A stretch of DNA of 64,000 nt from positions 159,949 through 223,948 of the forward strand of contig JADJAB010000008.1 in NCBI GenBank assembly GCA_016704435.1. The letters run 5' to 3'. Every line of letters starts with the position of its first letter. Positions within the stretch are counted from its first letter, which is position 1. Of the stretch, positions 46,701 to 55,115 are shown piece by piece. The notes beneath the pieces were generated by a model. It was given only the letters and a program-made list of their open reading frames with translations, was not told where the DNA came from and searched no databases. The translations under genes were made by a program, and so were the position numbers. This DNA is from Rhodobacter sp. (GTDB lineage Bacteria; Pseudomonadota; Alphaproteobacteria; Rhodobacterales; Rhodobacteraceae).

Positions 46701-47180
46701 ATGACCAACCGCATCTGCCATATCGAGATCGACGAGAAGGGTCTGGCCCGGCCGACGCCCGAGATCGAACAGGAACGCCGCGTGGCGGTCTATGATCTTC
46801 TGGAGGAGAACTCGTTCGGCCTTCCCGTGCGGGACGGCAAGGCGATCCTGCCGGGGCCGTACCGGCTGCATCTGGCGATCCGCGAGGGGCGGCTGGTGTT
46901 CGGCATCACGGCCGAGGACGAAACCCCGGTGGGCGAGTTCCACCTGTCGCTTGGCCCGTTCCGGCAGGTGGTGAAGGATTACTTCCAGATCTGCGAGTCG
47001 TATTTCGACGCGGTGAAACGTCTGCCGCCCAGCCAGATCGAGGCGATCGACATGGCGCGGCGCGGCATCCACAACGAGGGCGCGCGGGTGCTGCAGGAAC
47101 GGCTTGAGGGCAAGGCGGATGTCGATACAGACACCGCAAGGCGGCTTTTCACCCTGATCTGCGTTCTGCACTGGGGCTGA
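46701..47180 (+). CDS. UPF0262 family protein
   Basis: 159 residues, matching the UPF0262 pattern: RICHIEIDEKGLARPTPEIEQERRVAVYDLLEEN, LPGPYRLHLAIREGRLVFGI, and FRQVVKDYFQICESYFDAVK ... RRGIHNEGARVLQERLEGK. A conserved alphaproteobacterial protein of unknown function, normally encoded just before a low-molecular-weight phosphatase and infA, as seen here. Confidence 0.9.
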   Translation: MTNRICHIEIDEKGLARPTPEIEQERRVAVYDLLEENSFGLPVRDGKAILPGPYRLHLAIREGRLVFGITAEDETPVGEFHLSLGPFRQVVKDYFQICESYFDAVKRLPPSQIEAIDMARRGIHNEGARVLQERLEGKADVDTDTARRLFTLICVLHWG

Positions 47181-47182
47181 CC

Positions 47183-47644
47183 TTGGGCGATTTTCCCCAA
47201 TCCGTCCTGTTTTGCTGCGACCATAACGCCGTGCGCTCGCCCATGGCCGAGGCGCTGATGAAGAAGCTGTATGGCCAGCGGGCCTATGTGCAGTCGGCGG
47301 GCGTCAAGAACGACATGGAGGTGGACGGCTTTTCCATCGCCGTCTGCCGCGAGATCGGCATCGAGATCAGCCGCCACCGCAGCCGCAGTTTCGAGGAAAT
47401 GCAGGAATGGGGCGACGATCTGGGGCAGTTCGACCTGATCGTCGCCTTGTCTCCGGCCAGCCAGCGGCAGGCGCTGGAGCTGACGCGGTATCACCACCTG
47501 GAAGTGGAATACTGGCCGATCCTGGACCCGACCGGCCTTGGGGAATCGCGCGAGGCGAAGCTTTCGGCCTATCGCCAGGCACGTGACCAGATCCGCGACC
47601 GGATGCTGGCCCGGTTCGGCCCGCCCAGCGAAGACCAGGGCTGA
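47183..47644 (+). CDS. Low-molecular-weight protein-tyrosine phosphatase family
   Basis: 153 residues from a TTG start two bases after the UPF0262 stop; no ATG or GTG fits better. The P-loop C-x5-R-S is CDHNAVRSP (after VLFC), and the general acid aspartate is in ILDPTG near the C-terminus, both as in LMW-PTP/arsenate reductase ArsC. Probably dephosphorylates tyrosine or small phosphoesters; location in a cell-growth operon argues against arsenate resistance. Confidence 0.88.
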   Translation: MGDFPQSVLFCCDHNAVRSPMAEALMKKLYGQRAYVQSAGVKNDMEVDGFSIAVCREIGIEISRHRSRSFEEMQEWGDDLGQFDLIVALSPASQRQALELTRYHHLEVEYWPILDPTGLGESREAKLSAYRQARDQIRDRMLARFGPPSEDQG

Positions 47645-47788
47645 GGCCGTTCGCCGCTGCACTGGCTGCGCTCGTTGCCGGAGCGGGCGGACCGGGCAAG
47701 GTCGGAAACGGTCGCAAATGCGTCTGCCAGCGTCTTGGCGCGGGGTAGGGCGCGCGCTAGACAGGGGCAGAGCCGAAGGAGACCTGCG

Positions 47789-48199
47789 ATGCGCCGTGCC
47801 GACACCCTTGCCCTGATCAAGGCCTACTACGATGCCTTCAACGCCGGCGACGCGGCGGGGATGCTGGATTGCGTTTCCGACGATGTCGAGCATCGGGTGA
47901 ACGAGGGCGCGCATCGCATCGGCCGGGCGAAGTTCGCCGAATTCTGCGGGCACATGGGCGTCAGCTACCGCGAACAGCTGACCGACATGGTGATCTTCGC
48001 CAATGACCACGGCGACCGGGCGGCGGCGGAATTCGTGGTGAACGGCGAATACCTGAAGACCGATCCCGGCCTGCCGGAGGCAAAGGGCCAGCGCTATGTC
48101 CTGCCCGGCGGCGGGTTCTTTGACGTCAGGGGCGGCAAGATCGCCCGCGTCACCACCTTCTACAACCTCAACGACTGGACCCGGCAGGTGTCGAGGTGA
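47789..48199 (+). CDS. NTF2-like (SnoaL/ketosteroid isomerase-type) protein
   Basis: 136 residues. Cone-shaped alpha+beta fold: TLALIKAYYDAFNAGDAAGMLDCVSDDVEH, the pocket-lining RIGRAKFAEFCGHM and FFDVRGGKIARVTTFYNLNDW. AAGGAGA precedes MRRADTLAL. Substrate or enzymatic activity not inferable. Overlaps the following acetyltransferase gene by four bases. Confidence 0.85.
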   Translation: MRRADTLALIKAYYDAFNAGDAAGMLDCVSDDVEHRVNEGAHRIGRAKFAEFCGHMGVSYREQLTDMVIFANDHGDRAAAEFVVNGEYLKTDPGLPEAKGQRYVLPGGGFFDVRGGKIARVTTFYNLNDWTRQVSR

Positions 48200-48801
48200 C
48201 CGAGGACCGGATCGGCGGGGTCAGCGTCCGCGCCCTGACCGGCGACGATCTGGAGGCGGCGCTGGATGGCGTGGCGGCGCTTCGGATCAGCGTCTTCCGC
48301 GACTGGCCCTATCTCTACGACGGCTCGCTGGAATATGAGCGGGCCTATCTTCAGACCTACCGCGACAGCCCCGGCGCGCTTCTGGTCGGCGCCTTTGATG
48401 GCGAAAGGCTGGTCGGTGCCTCCACCTCCACCCCGATGGAGGAGCATGCCGAGGCCTTTGCCGGGCCGCTGCGGCAGATCGGCCTGCCGGTGACCAGAAT
48501 CCTTTACGGCGCGGAATCGGTGCTGTTGCCGGCCTGGCGCGGCCAGGGCCTGGGACACCGCTTCTTCGACCTGCGCGAAGCCCATGCCCGCAAGCTGGGG
48601 CGCAGCCATGTGGCCTTCTGCTCGGTCATGCGGCCCGACGACCACCCGATGCGGCCGGCACATTTCCGCACCAACGATGCCTTCTGGCTGGGCCGCGGCT
48701 ACACCCCCTTGCCGGGCGTCTTTGCCGAGTTTTCCTGGAAGGACCTCGGCGACCGCGAAGAGACGAAAAAGCCGCTGCAGTTCTGGATGCGGGCGCTCTG
48801 A
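48196..48801 (+). CDS. GNAT family N-acetyltransferase
   Basis: 201 residues from GTG, overlapping the NTF2-like stop. Acetyl-CoA loop in ESVLLPAWRGQGLGHRFFDL, then AHARKLGRSHVAFCSVMRP and GRGYTPLPGVFAEFSW. Unassigned substrate. This gene, its neighbour and the BCCT gene sit between the phosphatase and infA, which are often adjacent in relatives, so the trio may be an insertion. Confidence 0.85.
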   Translation: MTEDRIGGVSVRALTGDDLEAALDGVAALRISVFRDWPYLYDGSLEYERAYLQTYRDSPGALLVGAFDGERLVGASTSTPMEEHAEAFAGPLRQIGLPVTRILYGAESVLLPAWRGQGLGHRFFDLREAHARKLGRSHVAFCSVMRPDDHPMRPAHFRTNDAFWLGRGYTPLPGVFAEFSWKDLGDREETKKPLQFWMRAL

Positions 48802-48873
48802 CCGCGCCACGCCGGACCACGGTCGCCGGCCGACAGCGCCGATGTCGCTTGGCGCCGAATTGCAGCGCATTTG

Positions 48874-49899
48874 ATGCGGGCGCTGCAACCGCCACGTGAA
48901 TACTCCGCGCACCCCGAAAACGCCGCAAGAAGCGTCAGGGGCCAATCAGCGGAGGAACGAAAAGGCGTTGAAATCCCCTTTACCCATCTGCCGATTCCGA
49001 CGGCGACATCGGGATTCTACGAAGGCTTCAGAACGGCGGTCACGATCACCGCCAAGGTGCTGATCGGCCTTCTGATCATCTGGGCCGCGGCCTTTCCCGA
49101 ACCGGCCGGCACCGTGTTGTCGGCAATCAACGGCGTGCTGCTGAAAGGCTTTGGCGCCTGGTATGTCCATGTGATGGCCTTCTACCTGCTGGCCTGTCTG
49201 ATCATTGCGGCCTGGCCGGCGACCGGACGGCTGCGGCTGTCGGCGAATGGCGAAAGGCCGGAGTTCTCGTCCTTTTCGTGGTTCTCGATGATGTTCGGCA
49301 TCGGCATGCTGACCTGTTCCACGGCCGAGCCGATCTACCACTTCGCCACCAACCCCGACGGGATCCAGGGCAGCGTCGCGGGCGCGGCGGCCGAGACCAC
49401 GCGGTCGGCCTACGAATGGGCCTTCCCGCGCTGGGGCCTGTCGGCCTGGGGCTGCTATGCGCTGACCAGCCTTGCGCTGGCGTTCTTTTCCTGTCGCCGG
49501 GGCCTGCCGCTAACCATCCGGTCCGGGCTTACGCCGCTTTTCGGCAGCGCGCTGTCGGGCGTGGGCAAGGGCATCAAATGGCTGTCGAACCTGAACATGG
49601 GCCTGACGATCTTTCTGCTGGCCTGTTTCCTGATCATCAACGTGATCAACGCCGCCGGCGATGAATCGACCAAGGGCCGCATCCATATCATCGTCTGGGG
49701 TCTGGCCCTGACGGCGGTGATCGCGGTCCTGCTGATGGCTGGCGGGTTGGCGGCGATCCAGACCGCGATGATCATCGGCGCGCTGCCGTTCTCGATCGTG
49801 CTGGCGCTGACAGGCGTGGCGCTGATCAAGGCGCTGGTCCGCGACGGGATGCGGATCCGGGCAGGCATGCCGCCGGCCGGCAAGGAACCCGCCGAATAG
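48874..49899 (+). pseudogene. BCCT family transporter with internal deletions
   Basis: 341 residues against about 520-550 for betaine/choline/carnitine transporters. Open frame throughout, but parts are missing. The segment MMFGIGMLTC lacks the AGIG of the glycine-rich MMFGAGIGIGML substrate/cation motif. LTPLFGS joins straight to ALSGVGKGIKWLSNLN, losing about 70 residues. LTIFLLACFL joins to IINVINAAGDESTKGR, losing the membrane segments holding the aromatic box and the TSADSA block. All joins are in frame. The start is weak: the best GGAGG (48951-48956) has no in-frame start codon after it. A working 12-helix transporter is not possible. Confidence 0.75.
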
Positions 49900-50089
49900 G
49901 CGGGAAAGCCGGGCCGCGGCCCCGCGCGCCGGGCCGTGCCTGAAAGCCGAGCGGGGGGCCGCAGCATCCGTGCCCCCCGTTCCTTGCCGGACCCGTGCAG
50001 ATTATGCTTGAAAACCGCGCCTTTCGGGCGCATATGCCGCGCGACGACGGCCTGCGGTTTCCGCGGGCGAACCCCCAATCGGAGTGACC

Positions 50090-50308
50090 ATGGCCAAGGA
50101 AGACATTCTCGAATTCCCCGGTGTCGTGAAGGAACTTCTGCCGAACGCGACATTCAAGGTCGAACTCGACAATGGCCATGAACTGATCGCGACGATGGCA
50201 GGCAAGATGCGCAAGAACCGCATCCGGGTTCTGGCGGGCGACAAGGTGCAGGTGGAAATGACCCCCTATGACCTGTCCAAGGGCCGCATCAACTATCGCT
50301 TCAAGTAA
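50090..50308 (+). CDS. infA: Translation initiation factor IF-1
   Basis: 72 residues, exactly the usual length, S1/OB fold: MAKEDILEFPGVVKELLPNA, FKVELDNGHELIATMAGKMR, KNRIRVLAGDKVQVEMTPYD, SKGRINYRFK. Binds the ribosomal A site during initiation. GGAG at 50081-50084 precedes the ATG. Confidence 0.98.
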   Translation: MAKEDILEFPGVVKELLPNATFKVELDNGHELIATMAGKMRKNRIRVLAGDKVQVEMTPYDLSKGRINYRFK

Positions 50309-50363
50309 GCGCGTCCCGAAAAGTGGACAGCGGTTTTCGGATCAGGATGCGCGGAAGACCCGT

Positions 50364-50939
50364 ATGCGGCTGATCCTCGGTTCCGCTTCGCCGCGCCGCA
50401 GCGAACTGCTGGCGCAGATGGGCCTGGTGCCGGACGCCGTGCTGCCCCACGACATCGACGAGGATCCCCGCAAGGGCGAATTGCCGCGCCCCTATGCGGC
50501 GCGTCTGGCGCGGGAAAAGGCGCTGGCCGTCGCGACCGGGCCGGACGACGTGGTTCTCTGCGCCGATACCACCGTGGCGCTGGGCCGCCGCATCCTGGGC
50601 AAACCGGCGGATGCGGGCGAGGCAGCAGCCTTCCTGACGCTTCTGGGCGGGCGGCGGCATCAGGTGATCACCGCCGTTGCGGTGCGACGCGGCGACCGGG
50701 TCTGGGTGCGCGAAAGCGTCAGCGCGGTCAAGATGAAGCGGCTGTCGGACGCCGAACTCAACACCTATCTTTCCAGCGGCGAATGGCAGGGCAAGGCGGG
50801 CGGCTACGGAATCCAGGGGCTGGCGGGTGCCTTCATCCCGTGGATTTCCGGCAGCTTCAGCGGCATCATGGGCCTGCCGGTGGCCGAAACCGCCGCCCTG
50901 CTGACGGCGGCCGGCTACCCGATGTGGAGGCAGGCATGA
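50364..50939 (+). CDS. maf: Maf-family nucleoside triphosphate pyrophosphatase
   Basis: 191 residues. House-cleaning enzyme hydrolysing non-canonical or dTTP/UTP-type nucleotides. Signature start LILGSASPRRSELLAQMG, catalytic ADTTVALGRRILGKP, ESVSAVKMKRLSDAELNTYL and GKAGGYGIQGLAGAFI. Overlaps the RNase gene by four bases in an infA-maf-RNase-yacG run. Confidence 0.95.
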   Translation: MRLILGSASPRRSELLAQMGLVPDAVLPHDIDEDPRKGELPRPYAARLAREKALAVATGPDDVVLCADTTVALGRRILGKPADAGEAAAFLTLLGGRRHQVITAVAVRRGDRVWVRESVSAVKMKRLSDAELNTYLSSGEWQGKAGGYGIQGLAGAFIPWISGSFSGIMGLPVAETAALLTAAGYPMWRQA

Positions 50940-51982
50940 AAGGCCGCGTGGTGCTGCTGGACCGGATCGGCGACCGCCCGGCGGCGGCGCTGATGCTGGA
51001 CGGGCGGCTGGAGGATCTGGCGATCGACCCCTCGGGCGACGATCCGCTGCCCGGCGCGATCTACCGTGCCGTGGCCGACCGCCCGATGAAGGGGCAGGGC
51101 GGCCTGTTCGTGAAACTGCCCGGCGGCAGCGGCTTTCTGCGCCAGGTCGGCGGGATCGCGCCAGGCCAGCGACTGCTGGTGCAGGTCTCGGGCCCGGCCG
51201 AACCGGGCAAGGCCACGCCGGTCACCACACGGCTTCTGTTCAAGTCGCGCTTCGCCATCGTCACCCCCGGCGCGCCCGGCCTGAACATCAGCCGCCGCAT
51301 CCGTGACGAGGACATCCGCGCGGCGCTGGAGGCGCAGGCGGCGACTGGCATGGCCGGGGCCGCGCCGGACCTGGGCCTGATCCTGCGGTCGGCCTGCGAA
51401 CGGGCAGAGCCCGAGGCCGTGGCCGAAGACATCGCCGCGATGCGCGGTCTGGCCGAGGCGGTGCTGGCCGACCTGACCGGCGCGCCCGAACTGCTGGTCG
51501 ATGGCGCCTCCGCCCATGACCTCGCCTGGCGCGACTGGCTGGACCCCGCGCCGGATGAGGTGGTGGAGGAAGCCGGCTTCGCCCCGCATGGTGTGCCGGA
51601 GGCGATCGAGGCACTGCTGGCCCTGCGCGTCGATCTGGCCGGAGCCGGGCACATGATGATTGAACCCACCCGCGCGCTGGTGGCGGTGGACGTGAACACC
51701 GGGGCCGATACCTCGCCCGCTGCGGCGCTCAAGGCCAATGTCGCCGCTGCGCGTGAACTGCCGCGCCAGCTGCGGCTGCGGGGCCTGGGAGGGCAGGTGG
51801 TGATCGACTTCGCGCCGATCCCCAAGCGCGACCGTTCCATCCTGGATCAGGTGATGAAGGCTGCCTTCAAGGCCGAGGGCGAAGCGACACTGGCCGGCTG
51901 GACCACGCTGGGCCTGTTTGAGTTGACCCGCCGCCGCGACCGGCTTGCACTGCGCGACCTTCTCGGGGACACGTTGGCATGA
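50936..51982 (+). CDS. Ribonuclease E/G family protein, short form
   Basis: 348 residues, RNase G/E catalytic core without the C-terminal scaffold. An S1-like start (VADRPMKGQGGLFVKLPGGSGFLRQ, LLVQVSGPAEPGKATPVTT), and the magnesium-binding AVDVNTGADTS and VVIDFAPIPKRDR, with the ending LGLFELTRRR. It is shorter than E. coli RNase G (489 residues) and lacks most of the 5'-sensor region and the Zn-link cysteines, so activity may differ. Probably rRNA or mRNA processing. Confidence 0.87.
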   Translation: MKGRVVLLDRIGDRPAAALMLDGRLEDLAIDPSGDDPLPGAIYRAVADRPMKGQGGLFVKLPGGSGFLRQVGGIAPGQRLLVQVSGPAEPGKATPVTTRLLFKSRFAIVTPGAPGLNISRRIRDEDIRAALEAQAATGMAGAAPDLGLILRSACERAEPEAVAEDIAAMRGLAEAVLADLTGAPELLVDGASAHDLAWRDWLDPAPDEVVEEAGFAPHGVPEAIEALLALRVDLAGAGHMMIEPTRALVAVDVNTGADTSPAAALKANVAAARELPRQLRLRGLGGQVVIDFAPIPKRDRSILDQVMKAAFKAEGEATLAGWTTLGLFELTRRRDRLALRDLLGDTLA

Positions 51983-52161
51983 GCTGCCCGGTCTGTGCCA
52001 AGCCCGCCGCCGCCGCCTACCGCCCGTTCTGTTCGCGCCGTTGTGCAGATGTCGATCTGGCGCGCTGGCTGAACGAAAGCTACCGCATTCCCGACGCCGC
52101 CGCAGGCGAAGACGAGCCGCCCGAGCCGCCCTCCGACACGCCGCCCGGCCGCCCGCAATAG
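51979..52161 (+). CDS. yacG: DNA gyrase inhibitor YacG, zinc-binding
   Basis: 60 residues. Zinc motif C3-x2-C6 ... C18-x3-C22 (SCPVCAKPA, FCSRRCADVDLARWL), then NESYRIP and an acidic Pro-rich tail, matching YacG, which binds GyrB and inhibits gyrase in E. coli. ATGA overlap with the RNase gene. Confidence 0.92.
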   Translation: MSCPVCAKPAAAAYRPFCSRRCADVDLARWLNESYRIPDAAAGEDEPPEPPSDTPPGRPQ

Positions 52162-52220
52162 CGGCGTTTTCCCTCTGGACAGCCCCGGCCCGCTTCGCTA
52201 TCACCCGCCCACCAAAGCGT

Positions 52221-52296
52221 GCCCAGATAGCTCAGTTGGTAGAGCAGCGGATTGAAAATCCGCGTGTCGGCGGTTCAATTCCGTCTCTGGGCACCA
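52221..52296 (+). tRNA. tRNA-Phe (GAA)
   Basis: 76 bases including CCA. GCCCAGA/TCTGGGC acceptor, D arm AGCTCAGTTGGTAGAGC, anticodon stem-loop CGGATTGAAAATCCG with GAA, T arm GGCGGTTCAATTCCGTC. It closes the yacG-end of the core gene run; accessory genes follow its 3' end. Confidence 0.97.
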
Positions 52297-52685
52297 CTTC
52301 AACGCATTGATTTTGAATTTTTTTCGTTGCGGGTGTGCATGTGCTTTCGGCACCTTTGGCGATCCGGGCTACAACTGGGCTACATCCGGCATTCGCTACA
52401 ATCTTGTAGCGGGAGGTTACATTCTGGACGGGTGCCGACCTCAGACGGGTGAGGCATAAAGGCTTGATGGGGCGAGGAAATCAGGGGGCTTCACCAGCCC
52501 GTCACCCTGAGCGAGCCCGGAAAACCCTGCCTTCGGGTGGTCCAGCGCTGGGGATCGGATCAGCAAACCCGGAGTCTCGTCATGACCGAGGGACGACCGG
52601 GGGGGCAGGTCACTGACCATGGCTCCTGGAAGTCCTTGACGGCGATCCAGCTTGCAGCGGCGCAAGAGATGTATTCCGAAGCCCG
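52297..52685. other. Gene-free stretch after tRNA-Phe with dyads
   Basis: No protein gene supported. It starts with an AT-rich TTTTGAATTTTTTT tract. GGGCTACA occurs twice near 52365-52385, and CGCTACAATCTTGTAGCG (52394-52411) is a perfect 8-bp-arm dyad containing the same GCTACA. The rest is GC-rich with no recognised family; a short reading GRPGGQVTDHG near 52590 is too brief to assign. The position downstream of a tRNA suits an old attachment region. Confidence 0.5.
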
Positions 52686-53456
52686 CTATTGCGCGACATA
52701 CCCGCCATCGACGGGAACATGGACGCCGGTCAGGAATGATGCCTGATCGGAGCAGAGCCAGACAATGAGATTGGCCACCTCTTCTGGCGTGCCGATACGA
52801 CCCATCGGGTGCAATCCGTCCATCATCTCGCGGCTTGTCATCTTCCCGCCTGTCGACTGATCCGCCAGCGAATCCAGCATGCGCGTGTCAATTCCACCCG
52901 GACAGACGGAGTTCACCCGGATCCCTTGCTTTGCATATTCAAGGGCGGCGTTTTTCGTCAATCCGTTTACCCCGTGTTTGGAGGCCACATAGGCCGCGAG
53001 CCCCGGAAAGCCGATCAAGCCTGCGATGGAGGCGAGATTGACGATCGACCCGCCGCCTTGTGTCAGCATTTGCGAGATCTCGGCCTTGAGGCACATGAAG
53101 GTCCCCTTCAGGTTGATCGCGATGGTTCGGTCGAAATTGTCCTCTGTCTGGTCTGCAAAGGGCGCGATCGTGCCTTCGATCCCGGCGTTGTTGCAGGCAC
53201 AATCCAGCCGACCGAATTTGGCGACCGTCTGCGAGATCAGTCCGGAGACATCGGCTGACCTGGCAACGTCGGCCCGCATGAACGCGGCCTCGCCGCCATT
53301 GGCGGTGATCAAGGATACGGTTTCCTTGCCACCGGTCTCGTCGATGTCGGATACCATGACTCTTGCGCCTTCGACGGCGAATTTCAGGGCGGTCGCGCGC
53401 CCGATGCCAGCGGCGGCCCCAGTGACCAAAGCCACTTTTCCAGAAACGATGCCCAT
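52686..53456 (-). CDS. SDR family oxidoreductase
   Basis: 256 residues, classical short-chain dehydrogenase. Cofactor motif TGAAAGIGRA near residue 13, NNAG in CACNNAGIEG, catalytic Ser in VNLASIAGL and Y-x3-K in YVASKHG, then CPGGIDTRML. An acidic residue after the second strand (VSDIDETGG) favours NAD over NADP. Likely a glucose/cyclopentanol-dehydrogenase-like enzyme; substrate unknown. 111 bases separate it from the CBS gene, so it may have its own promoter. Confidence 0.9.
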   Translation of the reverse strand: MGIVSGKVALVTGAAAGIGRATALKFAVEGARVMVSDIDETGGKETVSLITANGGEAAFMRADVARSADVSGLISQTVAKFGRLDCACNNAGIEGTIAPFADQTEDNFDRTIAINLKGTFMCLKAEISQMLTQGGGSIVNLASIAGLIGFPGLAAYVASKHGVNGLTKNAALEYAKQGIRVNSVCPGGIDTRMLDSLADQSTGGKMTSREMMDGLHPMGRIGTPEEVANLIVWLCSDQASFLTGVHVPVDGGYVAQ

Positions 53457-53567
53457 AGCCGGTCTCCTTTTTTCAACGGATGAGAAACGGAAATTATACG
53501 CCTCTCCTGCCTTCCCAGCGTTGATGGATATCAAGCGGCAAGGTCCGGGACCGGATCCGGCGCAAGC

Positions 53568-53966
53568 TCAACGCCAGTTTTCGACCAGCGCCCGAAGAAC
53601 GTCTGCCCGGCTGATCTGCCCGACCAGCCGTCCGTCCTGCATCACCGGAAAGCGGCGAAACTGGCTGGCAAGGAATCGCTCTGCCGCGGCGACAAGATCC
53701 ATCTCCGCGTCAAGGGTTTCGACATCAACGCTCATGAACTTTGAAACCGGGCTGCCCCATTCCTGGAAATAGGCCGCATTGAGCGCGGCGCGCAGGCAAT
53801 CCTTCTTCGACAGAACGCCGATGATTGCACCGCTGGTATCGACCACCAGCGCCCCCGAAATCTGTTTGTCCAGCAAGACCTTCATCGCGTGGAGGATCTC
53901 GATCTCGGGCCGCAAGACGGTCAGATCCGTTGCCATGTAATCGCGCACTCTGGGACGTGGAGTCAT
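53568..53966 (-). CDS. CBS-domain protein
   Basis: 132 residues with two CBS motifs forming one Bateman module: VRDYMATDLTVLRPEIEILHAMKVLL ... GVLSKKDCLRAAL and VSKFMSVDVETLDAEMDLVAAAERF ... GQISRADVLRALV. Such modules sense adenosyl ligands or NAD(H). Its ATG overlaps the nqrM stop, so it is the last gene of the nqr operon and may sense energy state for it. Confidence 0.9.
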   Translation of the reverse strand: MTPRPRVRDYMATDLTVLRPEIEILHAMKVLLDKQISGALVVDTSGAIIGVLSKKDCLRAALNAAYFQEWGSPVSKFMSVDVETLDAEMDLVAAAERFLASQFRRFPVMQDGRLVGQISRADVLRALVENWR

Positions 53967-54136
53967 GCTTTGTCGCCCCTTTCCGAATGATTTGGGCAAG
54001 CGGCGCAATCAGCGCCCGGAATACAGGCCAGCCCGCCACAGGATCCCTTGATGGGCGCGCGGCCCAAAAGCACGCCCAACGACAGGCCGGCAAAGGCAAG
54101 CAGAACGATACAAAGGGCCAACAGAAAGGTTGTCAT
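53963..54136 (-). CDS. nqrM: Nqr maturation protein NqrM
   Basis: 57 residues. One N-terminal membrane helix (TTFLLALCIVLLAFAGLSLG), then GRAPIKGSCGGLACIPGADC with cysteines C33, C38, C44 and C47. This is the DUF539/NqrM pattern; NqrM is needed to insert iron at the membrane-embedded cysteines of NqrD/NqrE. Starts four bases after apbE, as in known nqr operons. Confidence 0.9.
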   Translation of the reverse strand: MTTFLLALCIVLLAFAGLSLGVLLGRAPIKGSCGGLACIPGADCAACPNHSERGDKA

Positions 54137-54140
54137 CGGT

Positions 54141-55112
54141 CTATCCAACGATCCGGGTTGCGAAGTCATGTGTTGTCAGTGACCGCAGGCTGCCTGCGTC
54201 GCGGGTAATGAACAGCGCGGGAATCCGGGCGCTTTCGGCAAAGGCTGCCCCCTGTTCCGGTCCCATGGCAAAAAGCGCCGTCGCCAGGGCATCTGCAGTG
54301 ATCGCGCGCGGTGCAAAAACCGACACCGAAGCCAGCGCCGTCTCTGCCGGTCGGCCGCTGTGCGGATCAATGATATGGCAATACCGGCGGTTGCCGTAGG
54401 CACAGCTGTTGACGGCGTCACCCGAGGTCGCCAGTGCCTCGCGCCCAATGGATACGATATGCTGCATCGCTGTCGCGCCCGCCAGGGGGCGTTCGATACC
54501 TGCCCGCCAAGGGCGGCCCTCGGGGTGATGCCCTTGGGCGGTGACCTCGCCGCCGAGTTCCACGAAGAAGTCCGGATGGCCGAGGGCCGCAAGGGCGCTG
54601 GAGATCCTGTCCAGCGCATGACCCTTGGCAATGCCGCAAAGGTCCAGAGTCTGCGCCGGATGGGCCTTTCTGACGCCCTGTTCGCCCAAAGAAAGGTCAT
54701 CGAACGATCCCGCCCTCGGTGTCGCAATCGGACCAAAGCCGTAGCGCCCGACGATACCACCAAGGGTCGGGTCGAACGCTCCTCCGGTCAGGGCCGCCAC
54801 CCGCTTTGCTTCCTCGATCACTTGCAGCGTTGCTGGCGAAAGCGGAATCCAATCTGTGGTCCTGATCCGGTTGAAGGCAGAGATTTCGGATTCCGCCCTG
54901 AACGGCGAGGCGCTTTCATCAACCGACGCGACGATATCCGAAACGGCCGATGCGATGGCCTTGGCGTCCGCCCCGTCGGGCACGCTGACTTGCCAACCAG
55001 CCCCGAAGGCCGGCCCCCTGATCTGCAGAACGTCCTGCGTTTCGGCGTGCAGACCATTTGCCGCCAGCGCTGCTCCGGCCCCCAGAATGAAGCTTCGTCG
55101 TGTGGCGCGCAT
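54141..55112 (-). CDS. apbE: FAD:protein FMN transferase
   Basis: 323 residues. Transfers FMN from FAD onto a threonine of flavinylated proteins such as NqrB/NqrC in the periplasm. A Tat-like start MRATRRSFILGAGAALAANG predicts export. Family blocks: SAFNRIRTTDWIPLSPATLQ, GGAFDPTLGGIVGRYGFG, DLCGIAKGHALDRI, VELGGEVTAQG, and late SGDAVNSCAYGNRRYCHIIDPHSGRPA and ADALATALFAMG. Three bases after nqrF. Confidence 0.94.
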   Translation of the reverse strand: MRATRRSFILGAGAALAANGLHAETQDVLQIRGPAFGAGWQVSVPDGADAKAIASAVSDIVASVDESASPFRAESEISAFNRIRTTDWIPLSPATLQVIEEAKRVAALTGGAFDPTLGGIVGRYGFGPIATPRAGSFDDLSLGEQGVRKAHPAQTLDLCGIAKGHALDRISSALAALGHPDFFVELGGEVTAQGHHPEGRPWRAGIERPLAGATAMQHIVSIGREALATSGDAVNSCAYGNRRYCHIIDPHSGRPAETALASVSVFAPRAITADALATALFAMGPEQGAAFAESARIPALFITRDAGSLRSLTTHDFATRIVG

Positions 55113-55115
55113 CTG

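Noticed and set aside
48950..48975. Start codon for the BCCT gene after GGAGGAACG
   Set aside because: The only TTG in reach is out of frame; no in-frame ATG, GTG or TTG follows the ribosome-binding-like sequence.
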